DNA from: Lithospermum erythrorhizon
Taxonomy: Eukaryota; Streptophyta; Magnoliopsida; Boraginales; Boraginaceae
NCBI GenBank assembly: GCA_019722365.1
Contig: JADFUC010002122.1
Location: forward strand, 62,001 to 126,000
Direction: 5' to 3'
DNA: 64,000 nt
The notes under the pieces were generated by a model. That model ran no database searches. It worked only from the letters and a program-made list of their open reading frames with translations, and was not told where the DNA came from. Made by a program: the position numbers and the translations under genes. Positions 1-11,604 of this stretch are shown in pieces. Position 1 is the first letter of the stretch, and each line of letters starts with the position of its first letter.

Positions 1-452
1 GATGCTTATGATGAGCGCAATTGATTAATTGATTGAAGCGTCTGAATCGATGGTGTATGTTTTGAGTTAAAGAATCATGTCATATTAGAATAGTTTATTA
101 AAGCTGAATCAATCTGATCAATTAACTTCGAAACAATAAACTAACTACAGTAATCCTAACCTATCAATTTAGCATTCTCGTTTGATGTGATTTGCTGCAA
201 ATTTATAGAGTTGTAATTGTTCTGAACAAGTAGGATAATGCATCCTAATATACTAAGCAACACATTTACATCATAAACACGTCCAAATCCTATCAAACTA
301 TGCTTGCTAATCTTAAATAGATTATCTTGAACTTCCCATGCAAAACCATGCATATATTGATTCGACTTTGAATGCTTTCCATTCTTGATCAATGCACACT
401 TCATGTACGTTGATGTTGTTTCTTCATTATTGAGCTTCTTCATAGTACTAAG
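1..452. other. Probable intron / unresolved 5' part of the dolichol kinase gene
   Basis: No exon could be fixed here. The next downstream exon looks internal, because it is preceded by a plausible AG acceptor at 451-452, so this stretch is probably intron of a gene that starts outside the window. The minus-strand open frame over 156-443 has no recognisable domain and is taken as chance. Confidence 0.4.
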
Positions 453-3145
453 AACTCAACATGAATTACTATATCTTGCAACATAGAATCAAAAGGAGCG
501 AAATAAGCACCATTATTCAGGTAAGTCCCAACAGTTCTAGATGGTGTAATTTGCTTACTTGATAGTACATCGGAGATGTTACTAATTTTTTAAATCTATT
601 TCCTATTTATAGGATTATACAGTATTAAAGAACAAATATACCTTCTTTTTCTCAGCTGATCAAATTTGCATGTACTCCATGTAGGGTCTCCTTCTGGGCC
701 TTCTTCTTTTCTCTTCATTTCTCAAATTTGTTCACCGGGACTGGGGACGTCAAGCAGGAAATGGATATCATCAACTGGATGTGAAAAGATCTTTGATCTT
801 CTATGTAGTGCTGGCAATGACTTTGATTGTGGCTGTTCCTTCCTGGATGCAGTTTGTCCAAGATTTTCATATGCACCCATTCTTATGGTACCACTGCTTC
901 TTAAGATAAAATATGTGTGCACACTCACACACATATTGTACACACTCATGAATGGTTTTGTGTAATTGAAGTTCTTTAATCCTTGTATTTTCACCTTCTG
1001 TCCTTGGCAGGATTATTGGTTATGTAATCCTTGTATTTTCACCTTCTGTCCTTCGCAGGATTATTGGTTATGTATTTTCAGAACCAGCGAAGAGGTTGTT
1101 ATTTTGTATTTGCTGGGTGCTTGCAATATCAGTAAGAATCTTTTATAGGATCTCACAGGAGGGCAAGACCGAGAGGATTCTTCTTAGGAAATATTACCAT
1201 CTATTAGCTGTTCTGATGTTTATTCCTGCTCTTTTACTTCAGGTAAGAGGTCTACGGCAATAATACCGTTCCTGTTTATTTATTTATTTAATGCAAATTC
1301 TGAGGATGATGATCTGAAAGGCTTAACTATTTGGCAGCCAGAGTTACTAAATTTGGCACTTGGTGCAGCTTTGGCAGTTTTCTTGGTATTGGAATTTTTA
1401 AGGGTAAGTTGGTCAATGATTTTCTGTTTCTCGACCATTTTGGGTGGAAATGTTTTTCTATTGTCATGCCTGTGTTCTCTGCTCAGATGCTGCTAAACCT
1501 CATTACTGATATAATAATATCAAGTATGTTTTAAACGTACTCTAAAGAGGACTAGATATGAGAACTATTGGAGTCAAATGAACGCCTTTATGGAAAAATT
1601 GGACACCTTTATGTTTTCTTTTGACATCACTAGATTAAGTTTAATTTAGAATCGGCAGTTGCAGAGGTAATGAAAGATAACATTCTGAATACGTAACATT
1701 TAGATTACTGCCATAACAGTTGTTAATGACTTCCATTGTCAGGATTAACAGTTACTTTTTCCAGCATCTAGTGCCCCACCCTTCTCCGTGTTAATTCTCT
1801 GCTTCAAGTCATAGTACTCCTTGGATAATCATTCACTCCATTACTTGTAGCAAATTGTGCATGGAACACCTTCATCTTTAAACTAAACATTTGTCATATT
1901 GTAACAAATTTTGCAGGTAAAGAAACTTAATCGTAACTAACCATGTCTCTTCTAGGCAGATATGGAGGATTTGGCCTTTAGGCCAGCATGTTCACCATTT
2001 CATGAATGCTTTCAAAGATCATCGTGATTCTGACCTTCTTGTCATAAGGTTCCTATTTGTTTTCTCAACTTATTTATATTGTTTTTACTATTGACATTCA
2101 ACTGCTCATTTCCTTCTTATATTTTCAGTCACTTTTCCCTTTTATTGGGTTGTGCGCTTCCTATCTGGTTTTCATCTGGCTTCAATGATCGGCCATTGAC
2201 TCCTTTTGCTGGAATATTAAGCCTTGGAATTGGGGATACAATGGTAAGAGTTTTTTTTTCGCCCAGATTAATCCTATGCTTGCCAATTTGGCTTGTGGAT
2301 GCTATGATGCCTTTTTGTTTCCATGTGAGGTAACTTAATATCATTCAACTCTGTGGGCTAACTAGAAATTTCCTATTATATCTTAATCGACACCAATCTA
2401 TCGTTAAACATGTCTAACTGCTGTTCATTTTCCCAACCTCTTCTCCTTTAATTTTTAAAACATCCGACTCTTATTTGCTCTATTTGTAGGCATCACAAGT
2501 ATGGTGTGGTGCGATGGACTGAAAATAGTAAGTTCTGCCCCCTCCATTCACCACCTCTCGTTGCTAGCTCTCCCTGTCCTTATGTAGGCTGTAACCATTT
2601 TGTCTTGAATTATTTCCTCCCTTGCTAGAGAAAACGATTGAAGGCACTGCAGCTGGCATCACGTCCGTATTGGTTGCATGCTCGATTCTGCTTCCGTATA
2701 TAGCAAGAGCAGGATATATATTTTCTCAGGCATGCCATTTTTTTCTCCCTCATTTATGACACTAAATATATGTAGAACATGAATTCCTCCGCCCAATTTT
2801 CTTGACGCTTGATTACAAAATGTGTAGAAGTTGCTTTTCCGTTTCATACGTCTCTAACGAGTAGTCATCGTGTTTCAACAACATTTGCAGCATTGGTTCA
2901 CTCTTCTCGTAGCAGTAACCTTCAGCGGTCTATTGGAGGCATTAACGACACAATTAGACAACTTATTCATACAGTCTCCTCTGTTTGTAAATGTGGATGA
3001 CCATATGACACTGCATTCAGAATCGTACAAAGTTGACTTAGGAGGATGCAAATTTCCTGCTGAAAACGTGAAAGTTTTAAATTTCAAGACATCAAGAGAT
3101 ATTTTGAGGATATGCTGCTCTTTGATTTATCAACATGTACAATAG
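453..3145 (+). CDS. DOK1: Dolichol kinase, 3' exons (partial; CTP-binding motif damaged)
   Basis: Dolichol kinase is a multi-pass ER membrane enzyme that uses CTP to phosphorylate dolichol, giving the lipid carrier for N-glycosylation. The family is SEC59 in yeast and DOK1/EVAN in Arabidopsis. Exons read as 453-520 (weakest), 685-887, 1059-1242, 1338-1403, 1960-2048, 2129-2243, 2490-2527, 2629-2729 and 2891-3145. They have GT-AG junctions and compatible phases, apart from a GC donor at 2730 and one phase break. Hydrophobic segments fit membrane helices. Family blocks visible are FNDRPLTPFAGILSLGIGDTM, GTAAGITS and HKYGVVRW, plus KKTIEG of the CTP-binding signature DxxAxxxGxxxG...KKTxEG. The exon 2490-2527 encodes AS and then jumps to KYG. 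About 11 nt encoding the middle of that motif are missing, which breaks frame. The last exon reads HWFTLLVAV...TTQLDNLF and then a long tail to a stop at 3143-3145, where I expected a short hydrophobic end. Either the gene is damaged or the assembly has a local error. Family assignment is secure; functionality is not. Confidence 0.85.
978..1073 (+). repeat. 48-bp tandem duplication spanning a splice acceptor
   Basis: Two copies (978-1025 and 1026-1073) differ at one base (ttggcag versus ttcgcag). Each carries a pyrimidine tract, a CAG acceptor and the first codons of the exon (IIGYV). The period is 48 nt, i.e. 16 codons, and the upstream acceptor reads through the second copy without a stop. 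Either acceptor therefore keeps the dolichol kinase frame. Confidence 0.9.
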
Positions 3146-3960
3146 GCAATACAAAAATACAAAATACGTGCTAAAATCAAGTTTTGTAGTAGTGTTCATT
3201 GCATTGTATAATTCAATTAGGCGAGGAGCCATAATTACTAGCACATGTAGTCCAGGGATTTTATCAGATGAGGCACCAAGTATAAGTATAATAAAATTAG
3301 TTTCATTATTAGTTTTTTCTTTTTTCTTGTCTCCTTAGAGTTACTGAAGGTTTTTTTTTTTATCAGATGAGAGTAGCTAGTTGTCAATACACTCATTATA
3401 TTTAATTTATAAAGCCTGATAATGATATTTCAGAGAGAGAAGCCACGCGCAGAAGTAAGAATGTCGGCTTGAGTAAGGCAAATATTGGTAAATATTCAAT
3501 ATTCCGAAAACCTTAGGATTCCTTTGCAAGGCTCGTCCAAGGAGGGGGCCTAAGATCATTTAATGTATTTATGTGAAGAACTTTGTAGAGAGATCTAGAG
3601 CGATTCTTCTAGCAAATGTTTGGATGCATACAATTTCTAACTAAATGAGTAAAGGGACATCTGTACTATGGTATAACTTCAAGTGGGGTAAATACTATAC
3701 GAGACTGTACGTTGTGGCCGACTCTAAATTTCAAGAAGATTCCTTCACATAAATATTATACCCTTCCATCCTTAAAATATTGTTCAATTTTAAATTTTGA
3801 TGTTAAGCTTTTAATCTTAATATATTATAAAGAGTGTAAAGGTGAGGCGCAACTATTAATTAAATATGTTTTGAAGCAGCATAGTTTTTTAAAGTTTTTT
3901 TTAAGCTACATTATTTAATAAATCATAAGATAAAGCCGATAGAATTAATACTCGATTAAC
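3146..3960. other. 3' flank of dolichol kinase, no gene seen
   Basis: This is likely 3' UTR followed by intergenic DNA. An AATAAAA-type signal occurs near 3288 and T-rich tracts at 3310-3360. A short GC-richer patch near 3520-3560 has no recognisable coding sense. Confidence 0.5.
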
Positions 3961-5295
3961 TTTAATAAAAAACTCAAATAATGTTTCATTTTTATTTTTT
4001 TGAAACTTCAATTAATTTTAACCCTTGGACATACGTTTGAAACATGGGTGGTTTTTTTTTTTATATAAACTCGATAAATTATCTTCGATTATTTATTAAT
4101 CTCTAAGATAAAATAAATTAATCTTCGATTAACAACTAAACTCTCTAAAATAATATTTTTTCTTTTTTCTTTTTTTTTGAAACTCGATTATTTAATAAAC
4201 TCTCTAAGATAATATATTTGGCCGATCCCGACTCGGGGATAGAGTGCTAAATTAATACGTTCCTTTTTTCCTTCTTAACTTTCAATTATTTAGCAGAAAG
4301 CTGATAAATTAATACTCGATTCTTTCTTCTTTTTTTGACGGTTTTTAGGCTTTTTTTGATAAATTAATCTTCGATTATTAAATAAAACTTCTACCAGATA
4401 ATATTTTTTTGTGCAGTAAGACTCGGGGATATAGTGCAAAATTAATAATTCATGTTTTTTCGTTCCTTTTTTAATATATATATTTTTCTGATTAATAGCT
4501 ACAATTAGAAACTCAAATTATAAAAGAAGAGTGTAATGGGGTGGGCCAGCGCGTGAACATACGTTTTGAAAGCGTGCGTGGCTTTTTGCTGAATAGATTA
4601 ATACTCAATTATTTTAATAAATCCTCTAAAATAAACTCGATAAATTCAATATATATTCTTTAATAAACTCTAAAGATAATATATTTACTTTTCACTTTTT
4701 TTGAAACTTCAATTATTTATAAACTATAAGATAATATATTTGATGCATCGGCTTCGGGGATTTAATGCTAAGTGTCACGTTCCCTTTTTTTCCATGCTTC
4801 TTTTTGAATTTATAAATATTTTTGTAGAAAGCTTCGATAAATTAATACTCGATTCTTTAATAAACTCTTTTTTGGTTTTTTTTCCTTTAAAAACTTCGAT
4901 TATTTAATAAACTCTCTAAGATAATATTTTTTGTCTGTCCCGACTCACGGATAGAGTGCAAAATTAATAATTCATGCTTTTTTCGTTCCTTTTTAATATT
5001 TTTTTTTTACAATTATCAACTACAGTAGAAACTCGATAAATTAATACTTAATTATTTAATAAAATCTATGAATAATATTTTTAGAAATTTATCTGGAAGG
5101 CTACAGGGAATAGGGTCCTAAATTAATAATTCGTTTTTTTTTCATTCCTTTTTATTTTTTTTGAATTATCAACTATATTAGAAACTGGATAAATCAATAC
5201 TCGATTATTTAATCATCTTGATTATTTAATAAACTCTCTAAGATAATATTTTTGGCCAGTTCTGACTCGTGGATAGAGTGCTAAATTAATAATTT
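3960..5295. repeat. AT-rich degenerate tandem array with a conserved GC box
   Basis: Imperfect units repeat the theme 'actcgataaattaatac', then 'ttatttaataaactctc', then 'aagataatatttttgg', then a GC-richer box close to 'cccgactcggggatagagtg', then 'ctaaattaataattc'. Recognisable units begin near 4176, 4310, 4590, 4702, 4832, 5026 and 5183. The spacing is irregular (about 100-200 bp). There is no coding potential. The relationship to any named satellite is unknown to me. Confidence 0.75.
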
Positions 5296-6280
5296 GCTAA
5301 AATTATAAGAAAATACATTTTTTGATAATTCAACTAAGTTTAAGCAACTCCAACTTTAATTGAACCACTATTTATGTCATTAAGTGTAATAAGTTGTGTG
5401 ATTATTAATTACCGTAATGGTCATTATTTTACTGACTTCGTATATGAATGATACTAAAATCCTTTTAGAAGTTCTATGAACTATGCAAATATTACAAAAC
5501 TAATGTTGGTCTCTTGTTAATCTTTTGATGGTATTATAACGAGTTAATTAAAATTATTTAGATAGAACAATATTTTGACCGTCGATTATTAGCCGATGTT
5601 GTATAAAAATTCTTTTAAATTGCTCCTATTGCTAATAAGTTCAATAATAATCTTAGGTATCGATTGATCTTTAGTGGCCCAACTATATTTGGATGAATTT
5701 ATTCTGAAGAAAGATTTTTATTATTTATGTATTGTCCCGAATAATGCAAAATTTCTTTAGGGAAATCCTTACCAATGAAAAGTTTATCGAAGCAGTTGGG
5801 GTTCATTCTGAGGACTTGGTCTTTGAGCTTTGAGATATGGTGAAGCAGGTGCTCGATGGCCATAGTCACAGTATTGGTTGTGTGGACTTGATGGTTGTCT
5901 TGGAACCTTGAGATATGGGGTTTGGATGGAGGGCTTGAACACCGTGATTGGATAGATAAGCTAAGCTGATAGGCCTTTGATTTGGATAGGTGGTGGATGT
6001 AACCTCTTGTTGAATCATTAAATTTTGTTGGATGCTTGAACCTTCTTGGATATAAAGATTTGTGGGGGACTTTGATGAGCCTTATGAAACTTCAAAATTT
6101 AGGTTCATGACAGCATGGAGCCATAGCAGCTTTCCTTTATATCGGATCTTTGGATGTAGGCGGGGAGCTTCAGCATTGTGTGTTCCTACTCTTTGAGATT
6201 TGGCTTGAGGGGTTGGTAGACAGCTAGAATACCAAATCGGCTTGTGGGATAGTCCGCCCTCTTCTCTGGTATATTCCAGG
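5296..6280. other. Intergenic, retrotransposon-like non-coding sequence
   Basis: AT-rich to about 5760, then G/T-rich sequence with 'cttgatgg' and 'gagatatgg' motifs that grades into the subrepeat array downstream. No reading frame of note. Probably a decayed 3' non-coding region of an LTR retrotransposon. Confidence 0.4.
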
Positions 6281-7790
6281 CGCCTATTTGATGTAGGTAG
6301 GCCAGCAGCTTGATCCTCTTCGGATTTGATGTAGTGTAGGCTTCAACAACATATTTCTTCGAGCATTAGGTATGGACAACTCCACTTAACTGTTGGACAT
6401 TTGAATTCATCCGCCTTCCTTGAGGGGATTCTGCGCCATTGAGGGTTGGGCGCTACTTGAGTGTAGGAGGTAGGGGCTGTTGAAATCAAAAGTTGATTCC
6501 ACTTTTTTATTATCTTCGTTACGACGATTGTGTATGATTCATTTGCCGGGTTGGTTAAATGTGATTACTAGAACTTAATCATTCACCTTAGTAATTGTAT
6601 ATTACTGGTTGGAGTTCTCATGATAATTTAAGGGGTTATGACGATTGCTAGATCTTTTCATTTCATCGTTATAATAATAGTAATTGGTCCAGTGTTATAC
6701 AAGCTTTACTAATATAGGCCTAGAAGGTCACACACGTACGGTGATATTCAATTTATATTTCATGAATGAAATTAAAACGAGACTTGTATATTGAGAGAGA
6801 TGTATCTCTCCAATATTTTATATTTAAATAAATATATATTGATGAACATCAATTGGTTAAACTTAAAGTTTAATCAATTAAGCAATTGAAATTGAAATAA
6901 CTTGATAAGTTGTTAGATAGTGACTTCGTTAATTATTTTAATTGACATGTTAGGATTTGATTAAAATAAAACAACTCACTAAGTGACTTCGTTATTTGAT
7001 GAAACATATGATTCTAATTAAGTTAACGGAGTTCATGATTTCTTAACTGAGTTAACCTTGCTTGGTGGGAAATTGGCAAATATTTAAAAGGAAGAGACAA
7101 GGGTTTTCATTTCATGAGAGAAAAAAAAATATTGCCTCCGCTTTCATGAAACCGCCCCCTAAGAAATGGAAGAGAGAATTTCTCTTCCATTTTTTGTTCT
7201 AACTGTGAGTTCAAATTACGGATTAAATTCCCTCTTGGTGTGTGCGATCTAGAGGACTTGTCGTTTGGTGTTGGACAAGCAATTTGGAGGTTTACCGAGG
7301 GCATTCACGTGAGCATCTACTTGAGAGTTGGTTCATTCGTCTTCATTGCGAATGTAAACATTTTATTCTGTTATAATTTATATGTTTTTAGATTAATATA
7401 CATTATTTTGAGGATCGGGATGGTGTTTAATGCAAAATATAATTCGCCATAGATTCTGAGGGGCTTAATGGCAGTCCTCTCTGATTTGATGTAGTATTAA
7501 GGGGGCTTGACTTTCCCAATTTGGTTGGGGATAGATAGCTCCACTTTTGTCAAAGCTTCGGGTTTTCCACCTTCCTTGAGGGGTTGGACACCCTCTTTGG
7601 AGTGCGAGGTAAGGGGCCAGCGGTTTGATCTCACGGATTTGATGTAGTCGCGAGGGCTTCGATGGCGTACTTCGTAGCTTGTTGGGGATAGATAGCTCCA
7701 CTTCTTGTCGGAGCTTCCGGGTTGTCCGCCTTCCTTGAGGGGGTTGGACGCCTACTTGGTACTTCAGGTGTCCTGGAGTGCTTCTTCCCT
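6280..7790. repeat. ~155-bp subrepeat array (left block), split by a solo LTR
   Basis: Units share 'gatttgatgtagt' (6323, 7483, 7636), 'gatagctccacttcttg' and 'ccgccttccttgagggg...ttgggcgcctac'. Spacing between 7483 and 7636 is 153 bp. A solo LTR (6478-7459) sits inside one unit: the flanks 'gtaggggc' and 'ggggcttaatgg' rejoin into a normal unit when the LTR and one target copy are removed. Tat-lineage gypsy elements are known to carry such tandem subrepeats in a variable 3' UTR; assignment to that lineage here is inference. Confidence 0.7.
6478..7459 (+). mobile_element. Solo LTR (copia-like), TSD GGGGC
   Basis: It starts TGTTGAAATC and ends gattctga, with identical 5-bp flanks GGGGC at 6473-6477 and 7460-7464. 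It is about 980 bp long and contains no internal coding domain. It aligns over its length with 41891-42920: shared blocks include 'ggagttctcatgataattt', 'gacaagggttttcatttcat', 'ttggacaagcaa' and 'ttagattaatatacattat'. It probably arose by LTR-LTR recombination deleting the internal part. Orientation is inferred from the TGTTGAA start. Confidence 0.88.
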
Positions 7791-7989
7791 TTGAATCTTT
7801 AAGTTTGGGGAATCTTTGATTACTCTTGTCTTAACATTAGAAGGCTTTTAATAATTTGCCTTAACATTTTCTCCCTTCTTGCTTATGATTTTATTTTCGA
7901 AAATATAGAGGTATTTATAGGCTTTAGTCGATTACGATTAGTGGGACATTTAGTGGATCATGAGCAGTAGTTTTGAGGCATGATGCGGA

Positions 7990-8340
7990 CACTTCGGATA
8001 TTGCAAACTTATTCTCGAAGTAAAGAGTTGGGTGCCTATTTTGAGGGTTTTAGGTCAAGGATGAATTTGTTGTGGCCCACTACTTCCCTTGCTTCATTAA
8101 TTTAAGCTCGCATCTTAGAAACCACAGTCTTGGTTTAAAATTAGGTTTATTTAATATAAAATCACAATATTAGCCTAAATTAATAAGGTCCTTGATTCCG
8201 GAACCTATTATTTTCTCTGACTTCAATTTAATTCGGTGCTGGGTGAACCACCAATCAAATACGATGTAATCGTGTGATGATTAAGAATTAATCCATTAAT
8301 AAACCCGCAAAGATAGATTTTATTAATTAAAAATTTCACT
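7990..8340 (+). repeat. Retrotransposon-derived segment, copy 1
   Basis: The block 'gcctattttgagg...ttaggtcaaggatgaatttg' followed by 'gaaaccacagtcttggtttaaaatt' and 'ggtgctgggtgaaccaccaatc' recurs in modified form at 10735-11000 (same strand) and 15240-15480 (opposite strand). It lies just downstream of the subrepeat array, as expected for the end of an element or its LTR. Confidence 0.6.
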
Positions 8341-9560
8341 ATCTCTGAATGCCCTGGAACTGATGTGATTCGCCGATTGTTGACCGACCAGAGATTAATG
8401 ATATTCGATTGTTAAAACTGGTTCTTTTTATTTCATCGAGCTTACTTGAGAAATCCTTACATTAATTAGTTTGCTACCGGTGCTGGGTGTCTTAATTTCA
8501 ATTTAAAATTAATTATCATCTGAATAATAACAGGCATGATTTAGTACAATGTCAGTGCGATGTTTAGAATCCCCGGGGATGTGTGGAAATTAATTTCCAT
8601 GGATATCATCTTATTATGATTTAATCATAATAAAATACTCAGAGATATTTAATTTAATACTAATACTTAAAAAATTAATCAGTAGGTCTTCAGTTTATCT
8701 CGACTCTTGGATGAACTTGATTTAATCTTCGAGTTGGACTTAAATAAAATGGGTAGAGACCCAGCTTTGCTTTTGTCTTCATGACTTGAGCTGATCTTTT
8801 TTACTTAAACCCTTATGCATTAGGTTAGACTCATAAGTTGCATCAAAAGAAATCTGTTTTGTCTACAATGAACCAATAAATCATCACTATAGGTAAAACA
8901 ATTTTTTTTTTCTTTTCTTCTTCTTTTATGCTTGAATGTAGTGTAGAGGATGTAGAATCTGACAGATATTCTTTCTTCCTCGGGATTTTCAGACAACGAG
9001 GGTTTAAAGCCATTTTTCTTTTTTTTTGGAATTCGAACCTAGTATGGTTCAAAACTATTTTTGTGCTTTTTCTTTCAGTTGAGTCTTTGATGATATCGAT
9101 AACCGTTTTTTGTATTAAATATCAACTTTAAGTACTGTTGTTGGACTTATAGTTTCTCGGCTATTTTGATTGCATTACATTAAAATCACTTTCTTTGAAT
9201 CTTACATGAATTTATTTGGATAGATAGTCTTGATGCTTTTAGATGCCATATAATATATTTGAATTGGGGTTTAAACGGTATAAAACTGTTAACTTTGGAC
9301 AATGTTTGCATGATTTAGTAAAATCTCTTTTTGTATAATTTCTTTGTTCTGCCGTGGGTGATCGAATGCTTTGAACAGGCTGGAAGTTCAGCATAGGGTT
9401 CAGCTCTTCGTTTTAGCAATGTTACGTTTTATGATTTTTTGTTCATTTGTTTTAGTAGTGCTATTTTTTTGTGTTGACATGGTTTGGGAGGTGTACTTTA
9501 TCCTTGGTAGGGAACCACTTAGTGGTCTCGGAAGGTGTTGAGGTAGAAGGATGTAGTGGT
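8341..9560. other. Intergenic, no gene seen
   Basis: AT-rich sequence with a T-tract region at 8900-9030. Short open frames in both directions (8843-9131) are compositionally driven and match nothing. Parts of 9340-9560 may be degraded retrotransposon. Confidence 0.4.
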
Positions 9561-10600
9561 GTCAACCCCGCTTGATTGGGTATACGTTTTTAGGATATTT
9601 GAATTACGGGAAGTTCTTGTGATTCTGACAATTTAATATAAGAAATGTTTTGGTATATCTCTTTGCTTTCGTTTATCGGCTTTTGATGTCTTCTCTTTGA
9701 TTTGACTAGGGGGTTGGTGTCATGGCGAGGATGATAACCTTTTCTCTTGTATGTTATAGAATTGTTTATTTGATATAGAGCCTCTTGATCCTCTTGGGTG
9801 ATGTAGTGTAGGGGACTTATTGGCTGTTTCACTATGACACATTAGGGATGAATGCAGCTACTTTATGGAGATTCTTTCACTGCACGACATTTAGGTTGAA
9901 ACTCCCTTCTTGTTGAGTCGGATGTTCTAGCCTTCCTTGAGGGGTTGGGCGCCTACTTAGTGTAGGATGTAGGGAGCTTGGTAAGCAGTCCTCTCTAGAT
10001 TTGATGTAGTGTAAAGGCAATGACGTATTTCCTGTGGCCCAGTTTGGGGATGATGACTCAAACTGCTTATTCCCAGACTTCCGGGTTATCCGCCTTCCTT
10101 GAAAGCGGGTTGGGCCTTTAATTAGGTGTAAAGAGGTAGAGCGGCATGTGATCCTCTCTTGGATTTGATGTAGTGTAGAGCAGTGACGTGTTTCCTAAAC
10201 ATTGAGATAGATATCCAGCTTCTTGTAGACTTCCCGGGTTGTCACTTTCCTTGGCGGGTTGGGCGCCTAATTAGGTGTAAGAGTGAGGCCAACATCTTGA
10301 TCCTCTCACAGGATTTGATGGGTGTTCTTATTTGAGGGATGAATAAGCTCACTTCTTGTGGAGCTTCTAGGTTATGCTTATGTGAGGGGTTGGGCCTTTG
10401 CCAGTCTAAGAGTACGAGCCAGCGGTTTGATCTACTCACAGACTGACAACGTATAGGGGCTTGTTAGTGCTGCTGTAGCTTGTTGGGGATAGACCAGCTC
10501 CACTTCTTGAAGGAGCTTCCTAGTTGTCCGCCTTCCTTGTAGGGGGACAGGGCGCCTACTTGGTCTCTGGTGTGCTGGGTCAGCCTTTACTGAATGCAGG
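9560..10600. repeat. ~150-165-bp subrepeat array (right block)
   Basis: 'gatttgatgtagt' or its variants recur at 9998, 10162 and 10312 (spacing 164 and 150). Each unit also has 'cttccttgaggggttgggc...taattaggtgtaagag' and 'cacttcttgtggagcttc'. A further unit near 10430-10540 has lost its centre. Same family as 6280-7790. Confidence 0.72.
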
Positions 10601-10734
10601 TGCTCATTGTCTTTTCTTCAAAGCTTTTTAAGACTTTGCCTTGGGTCATTCTCCTCTTATGGTTTCATTTCAGAAATATTGGATATTTAGGCTTTGATTC
10701 GATTAATTATTTCATTTGATTGGATGTAGTCTTG

Positions 10735-11000
10735 ACAAATTTGATGGACTTATTCCTCAAGCCTATTTTGAGGTTTAAGTCAAAGGATGATTAATTGTTG
10801 ACCCCATTAGTTTTAAGCCCACATATTTGGAAACCTATTATAGTTTAAAATTCAGTTTCCCAAGTTTTAACCTAAGATGAGATTAGCAAATTTAAGGACT
10901 ATTTCTCAGGCTTTAATTAGTGCTCGGATGAGCACTTAATCAGCCGTGTAATAGGTTAAGGTAATCAATTAATTCCATAATGTTTTTAGGTAAATTTTCA
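10735..11000 (+). repeat. Retrotransposon-derived segment, copy 2
   Basis: It again reads 'gcctattttgaggtttaagtc', 'aaaggatgattaattgttg', 'ggaaacctattatagtttaaaatt' and 'gtgctcggatgagcacttaatc', matching 8030-8290 with many indels. It follows the right subrepeat block in the same order as copy 1 follows the left block. The two halves may therefore be two element copies or a segmental duplication. Confidence 0.55.
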
Positions 11001-11604
11001 CTATCTAGAGAATTATTTATTGAAAATAAGATTAAATATTAGTAAAAAAATATTCTAATTAAATTGGGATGTTTGGAGTACCTTTCTCGAACTTCCACAA
11101 CAAAGTTGTGCCCTTTCCTTGTACGTCTAGTATAACTCATCAACAATGTCCTCTATATGATTTGCAATAATGTCTACATCATATTGGTTAGGCTGTTCTT
11201 AAGTCTACAACTTTTACCCACAGAAGACAAAGTAATAAATGTTTTAAATGATCAATTTACAAAAATAGACGTTTCATAGGTGAAATGAAAACTCATGCAC
11301 ATCCTCACATGCAATGTTTGTACCATAAAAACTATAGACATGCATTCAACATGAATAATATAGAGAAGCTTGATGCAAAGTTGGACCTATAAAACATACA
11401 CCTATATATCCTAAGTTATTTGAAGTGTTCTTTTATTTACAACCTTAGGGAAAACAAACTTTAAAGACAACATTTTGAGTAGTGTTTGATATATAATTGG
11501 TATACATCCACATTCAATAAAACAAAAATCCCTCAAAAGGCGTTTATTATAATAAACTTTCATCTCACTTCTTCTATCACCAATAACTGATATACGAGTA
11601 ATAA

